A DNA stretch of 64,000 nucleotides from Sipunculus nudus (taxonomy: Eukaryota; Annelida; Sipuncula; Golfingiida; Sipunculidae): positions 61,049,300 through 61,113,299 of the forward strand of contig CM049314.1 in the NCBI GenBank assembly GCA_026874595.1. The letters run 5' to 3'. Made by a program: the position numbers and the translations under genes. How positions within the stretch are numbered: the stretch's first letter is position 1; each line of letters begins with the position of its first letter. Shown in pieces: positions 12,339 through 24,549 of this stretch. Below the pieces are notes generated by a model that was given only the letters and a program-made list of their open reading frames with translations, was not told the origin of the DNA and did not search any database.

Positions 12339-15283
12339 ATGATGGAATCTGTAGAATTGCACCGATCATCAAGAGACATTGACTTTGATGTGACTAAATG
12401 TATTATATGCCAGAAAGAATTAGATGTGAAACTTGTGAGCACTCTAAACGGCTGTAAAAGGATCCGCGAAGCCTGTGAAATACGTGATGATCATGTTTTC
12501 GAAAGACTGAGGCTTGTTGAAGGGAATGACTTTTTGTATCATGTGACAAATGGTTGTTATAAAAGTACACCATGAAATCTGTTTTAGATAGACAATCTAA
12601 GTCTGGGATTGAAAGTTAAAAAGGTCAAGGCCCTTCAGAATCTTTCCAACAGAATCCAGCAGACGACACACTCTCACTCAATGACTGTGCGCAACCCACC
12701 GAACACCAAGGTGACAGCAACAGCATTGAGAGACGAGAACTGCATTGTTAGTGACAATAAATCATGAAAAAGGCATACACCAAATATCGAATATGCGAAT
12801 CAAACCGGGCTTCATCTTTCCTTGCTCCAACATACTTTCAAGAATCTGTTTTCAACCGTACATGTGACCTTCAGGATCCAAATTCTGTGTAAGGAGCAGA
12901 TCTGTACTACCACAATGAGTGCATGACAAGATAAATATATAAATATGAATCACGCTCCAAGGATGCAGCTCCTAGCTCGTCCAACAAACAGCTTGCATTT
13001 AACCAAGTCGTGGTAGAGCTGCAACAACTCCTGAACAGTGGCAAAGGCTATGAACTTCGTGATCATTTGAATATTATTGATGAGAAATGTAACTTGAGAA
13101 ATAGAGACGAAAAAAACCACCTTGGTAGTACAGTTGATTTACATATCCTGATGATAGTTGATTTACATATCCTGATGATAAGCGTAAATCATTGTTGGTA
13201 TTCAATGTTTCAAATAATGCTGTGAATTAGCAGAATGTATTCCTTCTGTGGACCCAGTGCTAGTTTCTTGCACAATATAACTTCTGTCTGGAAGATAGTT
13301 TTTGTGATGCTCAGGATATGAAAATTGCTTGTAATAGTATGATTATTTCTGATTCTGTTCTTAGTTTACTTTTTTTTGTTTATGTACAACTTCAAACCAG
13401 ACATTTACAAGAATGCAGCAGACGCATTCATGACAGAGGTGGAACTTAGAAACTGCTGAGAGACCAGGTTATAATGATGAAGAAGATGAGGGTGATGCCG
13501 GCATCTGCAATGAAGCATGTTGTATCCTATCTACACAGCGTTGTAGAAAGGTGCAGTCCTTGTTCCAAGTCCTGTTCTATGTGTACCGTAATGGGAGAAA
13601 GAGAACGCCCATGCACATCATAAATGCTGTGGCTGTCCACAGTTTAGGACTTGGTGGCGACCGTTTTGTGCCAGGATAAACCTCTATCATCAAGCTGCAA
13701 ACCAAAGATTTCTGATACACAGGTGGGACACGGACCACAAGGTTTTAAAGAAAGCTTGCCATGTCAGAAACGTTTGGATTTTCACAAATCACCTCGTCGT
13801 CCTGATATACCTACCACATTCAAAGTGTATGATCAGATCTACAAATCTGAAATAATGGATATGGATACTATAAGGTCCCTCGCACGCACGATGTCGATGA
13901 AACCCAAGTATTTATCTATCCTCATACACAAACCATGCCTTTCTGGAGTGCAAGCGACTCTGTATGGACCAAAGAGGACATCCCAGAGAAGATCCTTGTA
14001 TTCTTGCCTGTACTACCTTATCTATTCAATGAATATGCTACTGTTTATTCTGCAATGAAAAACGTCATGGCCATTAGCTCACAACTGAATCAAGGACAAA
14101 TCCCATTGTATTCTGATGAGGGAGTTTATTGCATAGTCAAGGAGATTCAGTTGATGCGACCTCAGGAATTTGGCAATATGGTTCCTGTTTTGGGAACATT
14201 TCACCTGGTGAAAATTGTTCTGAAGTGCATTGGAAAGGCAATATGAGGGAGTGGACCTGAAATCATTTGGCTGCAGGTTGGTGTATTCAGGCAAACTGTA
14301 ATCCAGAACACAAGTGTTCAATGGAGGACACTATACTCGCTCTCTGGAAGGCATGCAATTTCTTGCTGAAGCAATCCAACGCCTTCTCTACAAGGAGTTC
14401 TTCACTGAGATAGGCGTTGAAGCATGTGGTCATGAATTTTTTGGAATACTAGCAAAGATGAAATCATGTGTCGCTGAGAAAAATATCAGTGACAATCAAT
14501 GGTACATTGCAGAGTTTGCCGCAGCATCCAAGAAGCTAAGGAGGATCTAGAGCAATTTGTTGAAGCAAAATCTGCTCTGAACTAACATTTCAAGTTTTGG
14601 AGTCATTTCCTACGTATGATGGATGTAGTGCAGGACCTGTTGAGAGCTGATCGTGAAGGTATTTGGGAGCTCCATCTCGATGATGTGCAGCGTGCCCTCT
14701 TTTTGTGTGCTGCGTTTTATTGCACTATTTACCTTTGATGGTGCTCTGTATGCCTAGAAGACATGCAACGTTTGTATAAATTACATCATCAGTCTACAAC
14801 ACTCTTCGCATGGCAATTTTTCCATCAAAGACAAGCCTGGTCGGTTCACTGTTGTTTGTGGTGATCAGAAACTGGAACTAAGTATCAACCTATCTTCCAA
14901 ACGAAGTATTGGTGTAATTTGACATGCCAAACAAAAGCATTACGTGGCACAATGGGACCTCATATACCATGAAATGATGGGTGTCAAGAATCTCCATCGT
15001 GAGTATGCTGGTGTAGTGGTGAGCACGCATGAGTCCTTCAGCCACCATGAGTTATCCACAGCAACTACAACTCGTAAAGAGTCTTTCATCCTGAAAATGG
15101 TGGTTTATCAAGGAGAAGCGCTCACCAATGTCACCAAATGCGTTTCAAACACTACAGAACATTATGACAAAGGAGCTCATGACCACAGACATAAGAGATG
15201 ACCTAACAAATGTCTTTTCAACGGGAGAGGACAAGTACACCTCATTTCGAAGTGAGAGATTCATCCAGAAAAATAAATCATGA
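12339..15283 (+). pseudogene. Unnamed multi-copy animal protein with two Cys/His modules, decayed
   Basis: Segments in order: Cys/His module 1 (CIICQK ... YHVTNGCYK, 12339-12575); module 2 (YRICESNRA ... TCDLQD ... ADLYYHNECM, ~12785-12925); VVELQQLLNSGKGYELRDHL (~13008-13070); RCRKVQSLFQVLFYVYRNGR and LGLGGDRFVPG (~13540-13675); MPFWSASDSVWTKEDIPEKI (13935 on); a core with IPLYSDEGVY and VLGTFHLVK (~14100-14215); NGGHYTRSLEGMQFLAEAIQ (~14317-14375); LRADREGIWELHLDDVQ (~14640-14690); a C-terminal piece DDLTNVFSTGEDKYTSFRSE ending at TGA 15281-15283. Several stops and frameshifts separate them. From memory this matches a large uncharacterised family seen in many copies in molluscs, cnidarians and fishes. 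I know no established function. The SDEGVY and GTFHLVK blocks could belong to an RNase H-like fold, but that is inference. Confidence 0.7.
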
Positions 15284-15503
15284 GGTAGATGATGGTCTAC
15301 CCCCCTCCCCCAAGCCTGTAGAAAAACCAACTGTTAATTACTACCTTTTGATTTAAGCTTTGACTGAATGACAAGGTATGTGAACTGCCCGAGAAGGCAA
15401 CATGTAAGTGAGAAATTATGTACACTGCTAGATGTCCCCTGTTCTGCATTGATTGTTACATGCTTACTAATAATTAAGCTGTGTACTGATAGCTCAGTTG
15501 TTT

Positions 15504-15745
15504 CAAAGATTGATCCGTCCGTGGCTATTATAAGTTCAAGTTTTTGTACCTTTCATTATGCCTATAACTCAGGATATCAGTATTTTTTATGTACGAAAAC
15601 ACTTTTGTTACTTTGATATGAACCTTCTTATGTATGATGTTACAAAGATTGATCCGTCCATGGATATATGAAGTTGAAGTTTTGTACTTTTCATTACGCC
15701 TTTACCTCAGGATGTCAGTGTTCTCATGTATCAGAACACCTTTGC
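15504..15745 (+). repeat. Two-copy tandem repeat, period 139 bp
   Basis: CAAAGATTGATCCGTCC recurs at 15504 and 15643. Each is followed by a similar AGTT-AAGTTTTTGTAC and CATTA-GCCT-TA-CTCAGGAT block. It lies between the decayed gene and the right inverted repeat. The rest of 15284-16234 shows nothing recognisable. Confidence 0.75.
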
Positions 15746-16234
15746 TTCTTTCATTTAAACCTGCAAAAGTATGACAAGAGTCATTAATGTATTTGAAATG
15801 TCTAGAAAATGGAATTAGTTACTTATTTTGACTGTTGAAAAGATGCCTTATGTAAGATTAAGATGGGTGTTGACATCAGGAAAATATTTTTATGATATTA
15901 ATAACGTCAAGTCAATCTGATCAAAGTCGTAACCATGAAATTTCTTGAGGCAAAGCAGGACATGTCAGGACATTTTTTTTTTTACCAAAGAAGGTAACTC
16001 TAGTTGCAATGCTGAGTGAATGAGTCTTGCGCAGATTAGTAAACATTTCTATAATAAAAGGCCGATTCTTACCAAAATAGGAAAAAAATGAGTTTTTTTA
16101 ACCTAAATTAGAGGTAATGATCAAAAGTTATGATGTAAATGACTGTTATCATCAAGACCATAGGTTTGGATGCAAAAAAAATATTATTTGACACTTACAT
16201 AAAAAGATATCATTGTTTACCGAGATACTCCGAA

Positions 16235-16797
16235 GGCGGCAGATAAGGGGTAGGGGGTGACTTCATTCTAAAGTGCGACCCATAGAGCCCAACTCAAATT
16301 ATGACTCACCTATATGGAGATGTGGTTCCAAGGATGACAATATAAGGATGTTTTGACCAAATTTGGTAACCCTGTAAGCAATATTCCATGAATGAGACAC
16401 AATCAAACTGAGTCTACTTTTAAATCGGAAAAAAAATGGACACAGAATGAGTAAAGATAGGTCACTCAGTGCCAAAAACCGATTTTTATATCAATGACCT
16501 ATGCTCAAAATTTGTCATTGTGTTCCATGTGGTTAACAAAAACCAAAACAACAGTAAAATAGTCAATATTCTGCGAGTTATTACTTAAAACTTCAAAATA
16601 ACTTCTTTCATTGGTTGACCTTTATCAAGAGAGCTTAAAATGCCATTTTAGAGAAAACGTACTTGATCTCAAAGTGTTACCCAAACTTCTCCTGCGAGTC
16701 TCAGCATGTAGATTAGGAAAAATCTATAGTTTTGCTCTAAAAGAGACATGTACACTAATGACCCCCCAGCTCCAGGAGTACCACTGAAAAAGCTGAA
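16235..16797 (-). repeat. Right long inverted repeat of the candidate element
   Basis: Reverse-complement partner of 11474-12109 and of 5110-5745. The outer end is near 16797, where similarity to the left arm (CAGCTTTT-CAGT) fades. No matching direct repeat was found outside the arms. Confidence 0.75.
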
Positions 16798-17600
16798 AAG
16801 CAAGGTGATAATAAAAAATATTGGACTTTCACTTATTACATTTGCATGTCTATAAATCTGATATGAGAGCTCTCCAACCTGATCATGCCTTTTGAATTGT
16901 TTTGGACATTCATTACTGTAACATATTTTGGAGCAATTGCCACAAGTTTGGTCTCTTATTGGAGGATGTGTTATATCAAATGTCAGACTTGTCAGAAATC
17001 CATTATGTCTTCCAGGTATTCACCTTAAAATCCTTTCTCTGTTCAGTTTCTGTGATTTTTTTTAATGTTTGGTCCCATTTAGAGAATGTTTATTTTTCGA
17101 TTTCAGACCTGTCAGAAATCCAATATGGCCACCAGTTAACCATCGTTATATTCCTTTTGAACATATCTCAAGAACTGTTAAAGTGAATGCAGTCGGACGT
17201 ATATTAATGTAATCTTGCAAAGGATTGGGTCAACGATTTCATTAAAAAATGACCATTTATGAAAGTTCAGCACGGTTGGCTTGTATTGAATAAAAATTCA
17301 TACAGAAGCACCCGTTTCTCAATAATTCGTGCATGGACTTTCTTGATTTTGGTTTCTATATATTTTGATCTTATATTTGGCCTGTGTGGTGTTCCATTTG
17401 AGACTGATAGGTATCAAGCAAGCAATGGGATTAGTTCCTGATAGCTCAACAACCATACATTTTCCTCGGACCATCAATTCACTGTGTTTTTACCAGACAT
17501 ATGTGATATATATTTCTGTTGTGGTAAAAAGGTCAACAAATTGACAAACAGGTTCTTCAAAAGTTTGACTGGAAGTTGTTAATCTCAGCCCATGATGTCG
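16798..17600. other. Intergenic; short diverged tandem duplication only
   Basis: Two ~120-bp similar segments lie at about 16940-17130, each carrying CAGAAATCCA-TATG. Otherwise no exon or recognised repeat. Confidence 0.4.
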
Positions 17601-17611
17601 CAGGTAATGCT

Positions 17612-17880
17612 TTGCAGCTGAGCGTCATGACCCATTGGTCAATTATCTATTATTCTGGTGGTTACTTACAAGCCCCATAGCTCGGAGGATATAGGTCGCA
17701 TTCATCTAATTTCAGGTTTCCATGGAGACTTTTATTGATCTTCATAGATTTTTAGTTACACGCTTCTAGGGTCAGCGGTTACGATTTGTGCCCTGCTTAC
17801 GGGCGACCAGACGGCCGGCACGCCGGACGGACGACGGACAAAGCGCCATGCCCATACCTCAGTAACTTACAGGCATTTCT
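17612..17880 (+). repeat. Rearranged remnant of pearl-like element
   Basis: It begins with a reversed left terminus (CAGCTGAGCGTCATGACCC). It then continues with plus-oriented core sequence (AGCCCCATAGCTC, GGTTTCCATGGAGAC) and ends in ACGG-type repeats near 17808-17842 without the usual hairpin. The opposed orientation of terminus and core shows internal rearrangement. Confidence 0.6.
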
Positions 17881-17896
17881 AAGTGATATGACATAT

Positions 17897-18467
17897 CTGA
17901 TAGTTAGCCCGATTTAATCGGACTCATTATTATTAGGCCTTGCCATATTTCGACTTTATTATTGAGTTCGACAGCTATACAGTGAGAGTTGCTACAATTT
18001 AAGCCGCGGAACACGCAACGGATCCGTTGCATCTTCTTTGACTGCATGTTTACTGCCAAACAAAAAGACGAAGGATTACACCATTTTAACACCAATAAGT
18101 ATGTCCTTCATGGCTTCGATAGCAAATAAAATTAAACTTGGATCATCTTTTTTAAACATTTCCTGACTTTACTCGTCAGCGAGTTTAGTAGGGACAGAGA
18201 AGAAAAGTCAAATGGGCGCACTTGATGACCTCACTGATAGCCTCGCTGACTCGAGTGATTGATAGCTAGAATGTTGTTACATTTTGTTTCAACGGGCCAA
18301 ACTCTGAAAAGTATGGGTAATAAACAACTGTTGACACTGGTTACAAGGGCATTGTGTGGTTTGTAGTGTAAGGCTTATATTGTAGCAACTCTCACTGTAT
18401 AGCTATCGGACTCAATATATGACAGGGCCTAATAATATTGAATCCGATAAAATCGAGCTAATCTGAT
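17897..18467. mobile_element. Miniature element with ~105-bp terminal inverted repeats
   Basis: The left arm (17897-18004) matches the reverse complement of the right arm (about 18369-18467). The shared core ACAGTGAGAGTTGCTACAAT is preceded by AGCTATAC, with ATTATTAGGCC further out. The ~360 bp between the arms has no coding frame. It looks like a non-autonomous DNA transposon. A target-site duplication is not evident. Confidence 0.7.
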
Positions 18468-18870
18468 GGTATGCTTCACGAGGAAAACATCTATAACGTT
18501 ACACATAGCTTATATAATGAACTTGTTTCTATCATGCAGTCCACATACACTCATTGGTCTTACTGAAAAATAACGAATATATTGGTACTTTACATAATGT
18601 AAGCCGTTTGAGGACATCCGTCACAGGCACTTGACACAATGTGTGTTGGGGGGGGGGGGGGGTTGATATAATAAACACTGGAGGACCCCTCCCCATCTGT
18701 CGTTTTAGCATATCTTATCGTTAATAAAAAAATTTGCAGTGTATCGCTTCCACTGGAACCCATAAAAAGGAAGCGGGGCACGAAATGTTTTGAAAATAAT
18801 ATTTAAGGCGTTTTTTGAGCGGATAACAGCATGGTTTTGGTGAATAGCTACTCAAAGTAAGACCAGAAAA
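18468..18870. other. Intergenic with a poly(G) tract
   Basis: Nothing recognised except a run of G at 18649-18662. It ends at the left terminus of the pearl-like element. Confidence 0.4.
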
Positions 18871-20420
18871 AACAAGGGACCCATGGGTCACGGCGCTCAG
18901 CTGATCGTGATTGGACTATAAATGTTTCTCCACTGTGATACTATATCGAGTCGATAAAGCTTATGAATATCATGTACATGTTAGGCTATTATAAAGGAAT
19001 GTAATGTAATATGTGAGTAAATGATAAATGAAATTACCTGACTGATGGATTAATAGAGTCAAATAAAGTGGTTTATTTTTTATTTATTTAGGAGGGGTTG
19101 AAAATTGTGATATATTTGAGCAAATATGAATGCAATGACAGCAGTAATAAGCAGTAGTAGAATGATGATAAGGCTATTTGTTGAAGGATCTAAAGTGTAT
19201 GGTAGTCTGCAAGCGTTCAATTTGACAGATATGATGTTATGATTAACTATGCTGATGAAGTGATTTATGAATATGTGACTGTATGACACAATATCTCTTT
19301 AGTCTTGACAAGGTACATTATTGTGATGCCCACTATGTCTACATATTACACAATATTGACATAATTTCTGGCATGTACATAGGTACCTATGGACGAATAG
19401 TTATACAAAATATTAAAGTATGAATATATCTGATTCATCTTGTTCTTGCTTACTGAGGCTGACTTTGGGATGGGGTTCGGAGAAGGGAAAAGTGAGGGCA
19501 GCACGAAGGTGGATGTAGAAATATTCTATTGTAATGTTTTTCATTTATATAAGAATATGAAAAGCTAAGAGGAAAGGGGCCCTCCTACTTGGTTACAGTA
19601 AAGTTCTAAAGATATGATTGCAAACTAATACTCTGACAAGACTGTCATGAAGAAAAACAGTAAAAGTTTTGAGATACTGTGTTGCATACGAAAATTCATA
19701 GTTGGACAGGCAAGTGGACAGAATGGACTAATACCTTTATTTCACTTTCAAGAGAATAATGCATTTAAGTTTAAATATAATCCTATTTTTTTAAGCAGAT
19801 CCACTTTTTCCATTAAGAAGTTTTTATCTGAATCATTTTTTTTTTATTTACAGGTTTATAAATTTTTAATTAAAAAACCTGAAAATAAAAGTTAAAATAT
19901 TAGAATTGTTGCAAAAGTTGCAATCATTATATATACATAGTAAAAAACATTGGGTCATATTATGCATACACATATATTTTATTATTTTTAAATCATAAAT
20001 GTTTAAACTGATTTTAAAAGAAAATAATGCCACAACATGGCATCTACAAGAATATTCCTTGAATCACTATTAAAAAGTTTTGCACATTGGAGTTTTCAGG
20101 ACATGCTTAATTTTATTCACCAAAATAAAATAAAAGTAAATTTGATAAAATAAAACATCTTTTCAAATAAAGTATACACACTGTTGGTTGAATGAGAGAC
20201 AAACAATATCATTGTGCTAATTACTATCCCAGTTTTAATTAATTACTGGAATTAATAGTCAATTTCACACCTGGTGAAGTTTTTACTCTTCTGAAGTAAG
20301 GAATTACTTATCTCATGAACATCCACACTGTCACAGCAATACACCACTTTGTGGACACAATTAAATGTACACTTTAATCATTGTAACCCTGGTGGTACAA
20401 TACAAAATCTAAAATGTAGC

Positions 20421-20594
20421 ATGTCCAAGAATAAAATAAAATACAGAAAATAATAACATTCATCTAGTTTATGCACCAGCCGGGGGGGGGAGTGCAGGGC
20501 AGAGGGGAAGCCTGCTAGTAGTGGCCAAGCTGGGCCAAGGCAAGCAGCCTGGGGTGGGTTACATAATGCAAGTGAAGGCTGTACTACTAGGTGG
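20421..20594 (+). repeat. Left copy of the LINE target-site duplication
   Basis: Runs from ATGTCCAAGAATAAAATAAA to CTACTAGGTGG, directly before the LINE reading frame. The uninterrupted relative at 44642-44820 has this sequence once. Confidence 0.85.
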
Positions 20595-23500
20595 AGAAAG
20601 GAATGGCAGGGAGTTATTTATTATTCTCATGGTACAAACCAGTCTAAAGGAGTTGCCATACTTGTCGGTAAATACTTAGACTGTACGGATATTATTGTGG
20701 AGAATGATGAGGAGGGACGAAGTCTCTTCTTGAGAGCGAATTTAAATGGTCAACAATTCTTATTTATAAATACGTATGCACCAAACACTGAAAAGGGTCA
20801 AGTTGCATATTTAAAAGGCATTTCTGAAAAAATTACGAATTTTGATCTGGGTAATGATATTAAAATAATCTGGGGCGGAGATTTCAATTTTTGTTTCACT
20901 CGATCTGATACAGAAGGTGGAAATTATCACCCGAAGGTTAAGTCTATTCAAACCATGAACAATATTATGCAGATGTATAGTTTAATAGACATTTGGAGGG
21001 TAAGGAATCCGACAAAGGAGAAGTTTACTTGGAGTAGTATGAGTCCCAGTATGAAAAGGAGGCTCGATTATATCTTTATATCAAGCGATTTAAACAGTCA
21101 AGTAAACCAAGTGGATATTTTTTCATCAATATCAACTGATCACTGCGCTGTTAAATGTAATTTTTCTCCGTCCCATATGGTTAAACATGGTCCGTCCCAC
21201 TGGAAGTTAAATGTATCGCTACTTGACGATACAAATTATGTATTAGAACTACGACAGAATATCAAAAGATGGAAAAAAGAATATGAAAACATTGAAAACA
21301 TTACAAAATGGTGGGAATATCTTAAATTTAAAATTAGAGAATTTTCTATCTGCTTCTCTAAAAGGAAACGCCAGAAAGAAAAACAGAAATTACACATACT
21401 GGAAAAACGATTGACGGAAGCTCAAAGTGTATCTTCCTTGCATGAATGTGAAATAATCCAACGGGAACTTGAGTCCTACTATGATAGAATAACAGATGGT
21501 CATATAATAAGATCCAGGGTTAATTGGTTTGAACATGGAGAACGTAACACGAAATATTTTTTAAACTTGGAAAAAAGAAATAAAACTAAATCCACAATAC
21601 GAAAATTGTTATGTAATGAGAAAGAGATCAGTGACCAAAAATTAATATTGGCTGAACTAAGAAGATTTTATGAAAATAAATATAAGAGTAATAACTGTCT
21701 ATCTAAGGAAGAGTGTCATGAATTGTTATCAAGTATGAACATCCCAAAATTAACTCCAGATGAGGCAGCCAGCTGCGAGGGTCCTGTCTCGCAAAACGAG
21801 ATTTTACATGTTCTTAAGCAAATGAAAAATAATAAATCTCCTGGAAACGATGGACTACCAAAAGAGTTCTACTTGAAATTCTTTGATTTGATAGGTAGTG
21901 ATTTAGTTCTATGCTTAAATAAATGTTTTAAGGAAGGGAAACTCACTCCTTGTCAAAGGCAAGCAGTTGTGACCTTAATTGAAAAAACAGGTAAAGATAA
22001 TCGCTTACTATCATCTTGGAGACCTATAAGTTTGGTCAATGTAGACTGTAAAATAATAAGTAAAGTTATGGCGAACCGTATCAGAGCAGTTCTCCCTAAT
22101 ATAATAAATACGGATCAGACAGCCTTTGTGCCCGGTCGGAATATAAATGAAACAAATAGAATAATTAGTGATATTGTTAACTACTGTTTCCAAGAAAAAA
22201 AGCCACATATACTGTTCGCAGTGGATTTTGCAGCTGCATTTGATTCGATTGGTCATAATTATTTGTTCAGTGTGTTAGAAAAGTTTGGCTTTGGAGAAAG
22301 TTTTATCGGATGGGTCAAACTCCTCCACACAGACATTCAAAGCTGTATTATAAATAACGGTTATACAACAGGTTACATAAAAGTGGCAAAGGGGACTAGA
22401 CAAGGGGATCCTCTAGCGCCGTACCTGTTTGTATTAGCTATTGAAATATTGGCAATAATGGTACGCCAATCTGTTGATATAAAAGGAATTACTATTAACG
22501 GGAACGAGATAAAACAATGTATATTTGCGGATGATACCACGTATTTTCTAAAAGACATACATTCCATGAATGTTTTATGTACTGTTTTGAAGAAATTCAC
22601 GAGATTATCATCAGTCCAAGTGAATCAGGATAAATGTGAAGCCGCATGGATGGCAAAGTATGATATTAATGAAACCTTAGACGGTTTCAAATGGGTTGAC
22701 TTGACAACAGATGCATTGAAAATCCTTGGATTATGGTATACTTATGACAAGAACTTATCGAACATGTTAAATTTCAATAGAGTGCTTGGAAAAATGAGAA
22801 CACTTCTAAACATATGGAAACAACGTTCCTTGACTATATTTGGTAGAAATACGATTTTAAAGTCTTTAGGAATTTCAAAACTTACTTATATAACCAATGT
22901 TTTAGAACCACCGAAAGAATTCATCAAATCAGTAAAAGACGTGATGACAGAATTTATATGGAACGGGAGAAAACCAAAAAATAAAATATAATGTCATGAT
23001 TAGTGGTTATGATAATGGGGGTATCAGGATGCCTGATCTTGAAACGACCATAGAAACACAAAGATTAATGTGGATTAAGAAAATTATTTCTGAGAATACC
23101 GAAAAATACTGTGTAATACCTAACTTTTATTTAAAAGCGTTTGGTGGCATAAGAAATATTAGTAGTAATACTGACCCTGTAGTATTCAGAGGAGGACTAC
23201 CGGATTTTTATAGGCGCAGTTTTCACATATGGCTGTCTTTTACCTCAGGAGAACCTGTTCTGGTTAAAACTGTTTTATCACAACAACTCTGGAATAATAA
23301 ATATATTAAGATCGGAGGCAAGTCGGTTTACTTTCGATATTTTGATGAACTGGGTATAAAATATATATATGATTTGTATAATACAAGTGGTGAAAAAAGG
23401 AAATTAAGTGAAATCATGTCGAAGGACCGTAGAAATTATTGTAACTTTTACATACACTGGATGGCATTGCGAAAAGCTATCCCCAAAAAATGGGTTAATA

Positions 23501-24206
23501 TGATTGATGACCAAGGTATAACATCTAGGGATATGTTAGTACAAGAGCGTAATGTAATTGCTTTCAAAGATGTTATTTTAGATTTGAAGAACGTTTCATT
23601 CAGGAGTATATACGACAGAATTTTAACGAAGATAGTTTCAGTACCTACAAATGGAGAAAAACTGCTAAACAAATACGATTTTTTTAATTTGCAACAGGCT
23701 GTTGCTCTTGTTTACAGAACAACCTTGGACATGTACCTCAGACAGTTTCAATTCAGATTTCTACATAATATACTTGCAGTAAATGTGAATCTATTTAAAT
23801 GGAACATCGTTAATACAAAGAGGTGTTCTTATTGTTTTATTTCCAATGAATCTGTTCATCACATATACTGTGAGTGTCATATATCAGTCACGTTTTATTT
23901 AAGAATAAAGTGTTGGGCTGAAAAGGGAAAAATAACAATGCCAGTTCTAAGCCAAAAATAATGTATATTGGTGTAGGTGAAGCTGAACACCAGAACATTA
24001 TAAATTTTATTTTGTTGTTGTACAAATTCATTGTCTTTAGTAATAGATTAAACTTGGTGCCTCCATCATTGAACTTATTCATAAAAAAACTCATTAATAT
24101 TGAGTGCCTGGAAAGTAAAGTCGCTCAAAAAGCTAATAAATATGTTTTACATGAGAAAAAATGGAAACCGATACTCCCGCTTATTGGGAAAAAGGGCTTT
24201 AACTAA
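20595..24206 (+). pseudogene. LINE ORF2: endonuclease and reverse transcriptase, two frameshifts
   Basis: The frame enters at 20595. An APE-type endonuclease covers about 20595-21160: SHGTNQSKGVAILV, NTYAPN, WGGDFNF, RRLDYIF, and STDHCAVKC with the catalytic-type DH. A basic, coiled-coil-prone linker follows to about 21500. Reverse transcriptase runs from about 21800 to 22750, with NNKSPGNDGLPKEFY, WRPISLVNVDCKI, FAVDFAAAFDS, TRQGDPLAPYLF and the catalytic FADD at 22524-22535. The C-terminal region has a CSYC ... HHIYCEC zinc-knuckle-like motif near 23827-23873. Frame breaks at about 22980 (A6 run) and 23952 (A5 run) split one protein into three pieces (to 22991; 22996-23961; 23961-24206). 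A first gag-like ORF is absent because of truncation. Motif order fits the L1/Tx1 group. Confidence 0.9.
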
Positions 24207-24549
24207 ATATTTTTTATCCATGTACCCTAATTTATGTCAAACTTCACTAGAACACATGATTATATAGCCTCTTCTATTATAATTCATAACTTCTGACAGA
24301 CATGTTACCTACATAAGTCATGGTTAAATTTGAGGTTTCTGGAATCATATACATAAGTAGTTAAGATGTGAATGTTTTTTGTAACTTACATATTTTGTAT
24401 ATTTTGTATTTGTAAATATTGTGATCTGAAATGTAACCTTGTGATTTCTTTTTAATGATGTCGATGATGACAGAAAGGTCTTGAAAAAAATAAAATCAAT
24501 ATTCTGAGACATCATAAGGAGAAGGAGAAAAAAAAAAAAAAAAAAAAAA
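20595..24549 (+). mobile_element. 5'-truncated L1/Tx1-type non-LTR retrotransposon
   Basis: It consists of ORF2-like coding sequence, a 3' UTR (about 24207-24525) and a poly(A) tail (about 24529-24550). The element begins abruptly inside the endonuclease domain, the usual mark of incomplete target-primed reverse transcription. It is inserted in the family A pearl-like element and flanked by ~175 bp direct repeats. Confidence 0.9.

Larger units (their letters stand above)
7493..13858 (+). repeat. 6.37 kb direct tandem duplication, unit B
   Basis: Second copy of the block at 1127-7492. Its right end at about 13858 is continuous with the rest of the long-inverted-repeat element. The right breakpoint is therefore the ancestral sequence, and the junction at 7492/7493 is the novel joint. 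Confidence 0.95.
11474..16797 (+). mobile_element. Candidate ~5.3 kb DNA element with ~0.6 kb terminal inverted repeats
   Basis: Two diverged arms in inverted orientation (11474-12109 and 16235-16797) flank a decayed gene at 12339-15283 that reads from left arm to right arm. Shared landmarks are GGAGCTGGGGGGTCATT, TAATCTACATGCT, GATCAAGTACGTTTTCTCT and CCCCCTACCCCTTA. They occur in the same order from each outer end inward, at a spacing that agrees to within a few bases. Long inverted repeats around one gene are the usual architecture of a cut-and-paste DNA transposon. I see no clear target-site duplication, and the outer ends are known only to about 30 bp. The alternative is an inverted duplication that captured the gene. 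Confidence 0.6.

Noticed and set aside
22980-23965. Overlapping TAATG stop/start signals between the LINE frames, as used for coupled translation in some non-LTR elements
   Set aside because: The pieces on either side are consecutive parts of one conserved ORF2 protein, and both breaks fall in A5-A6 runs. Single-base indels explain them better.
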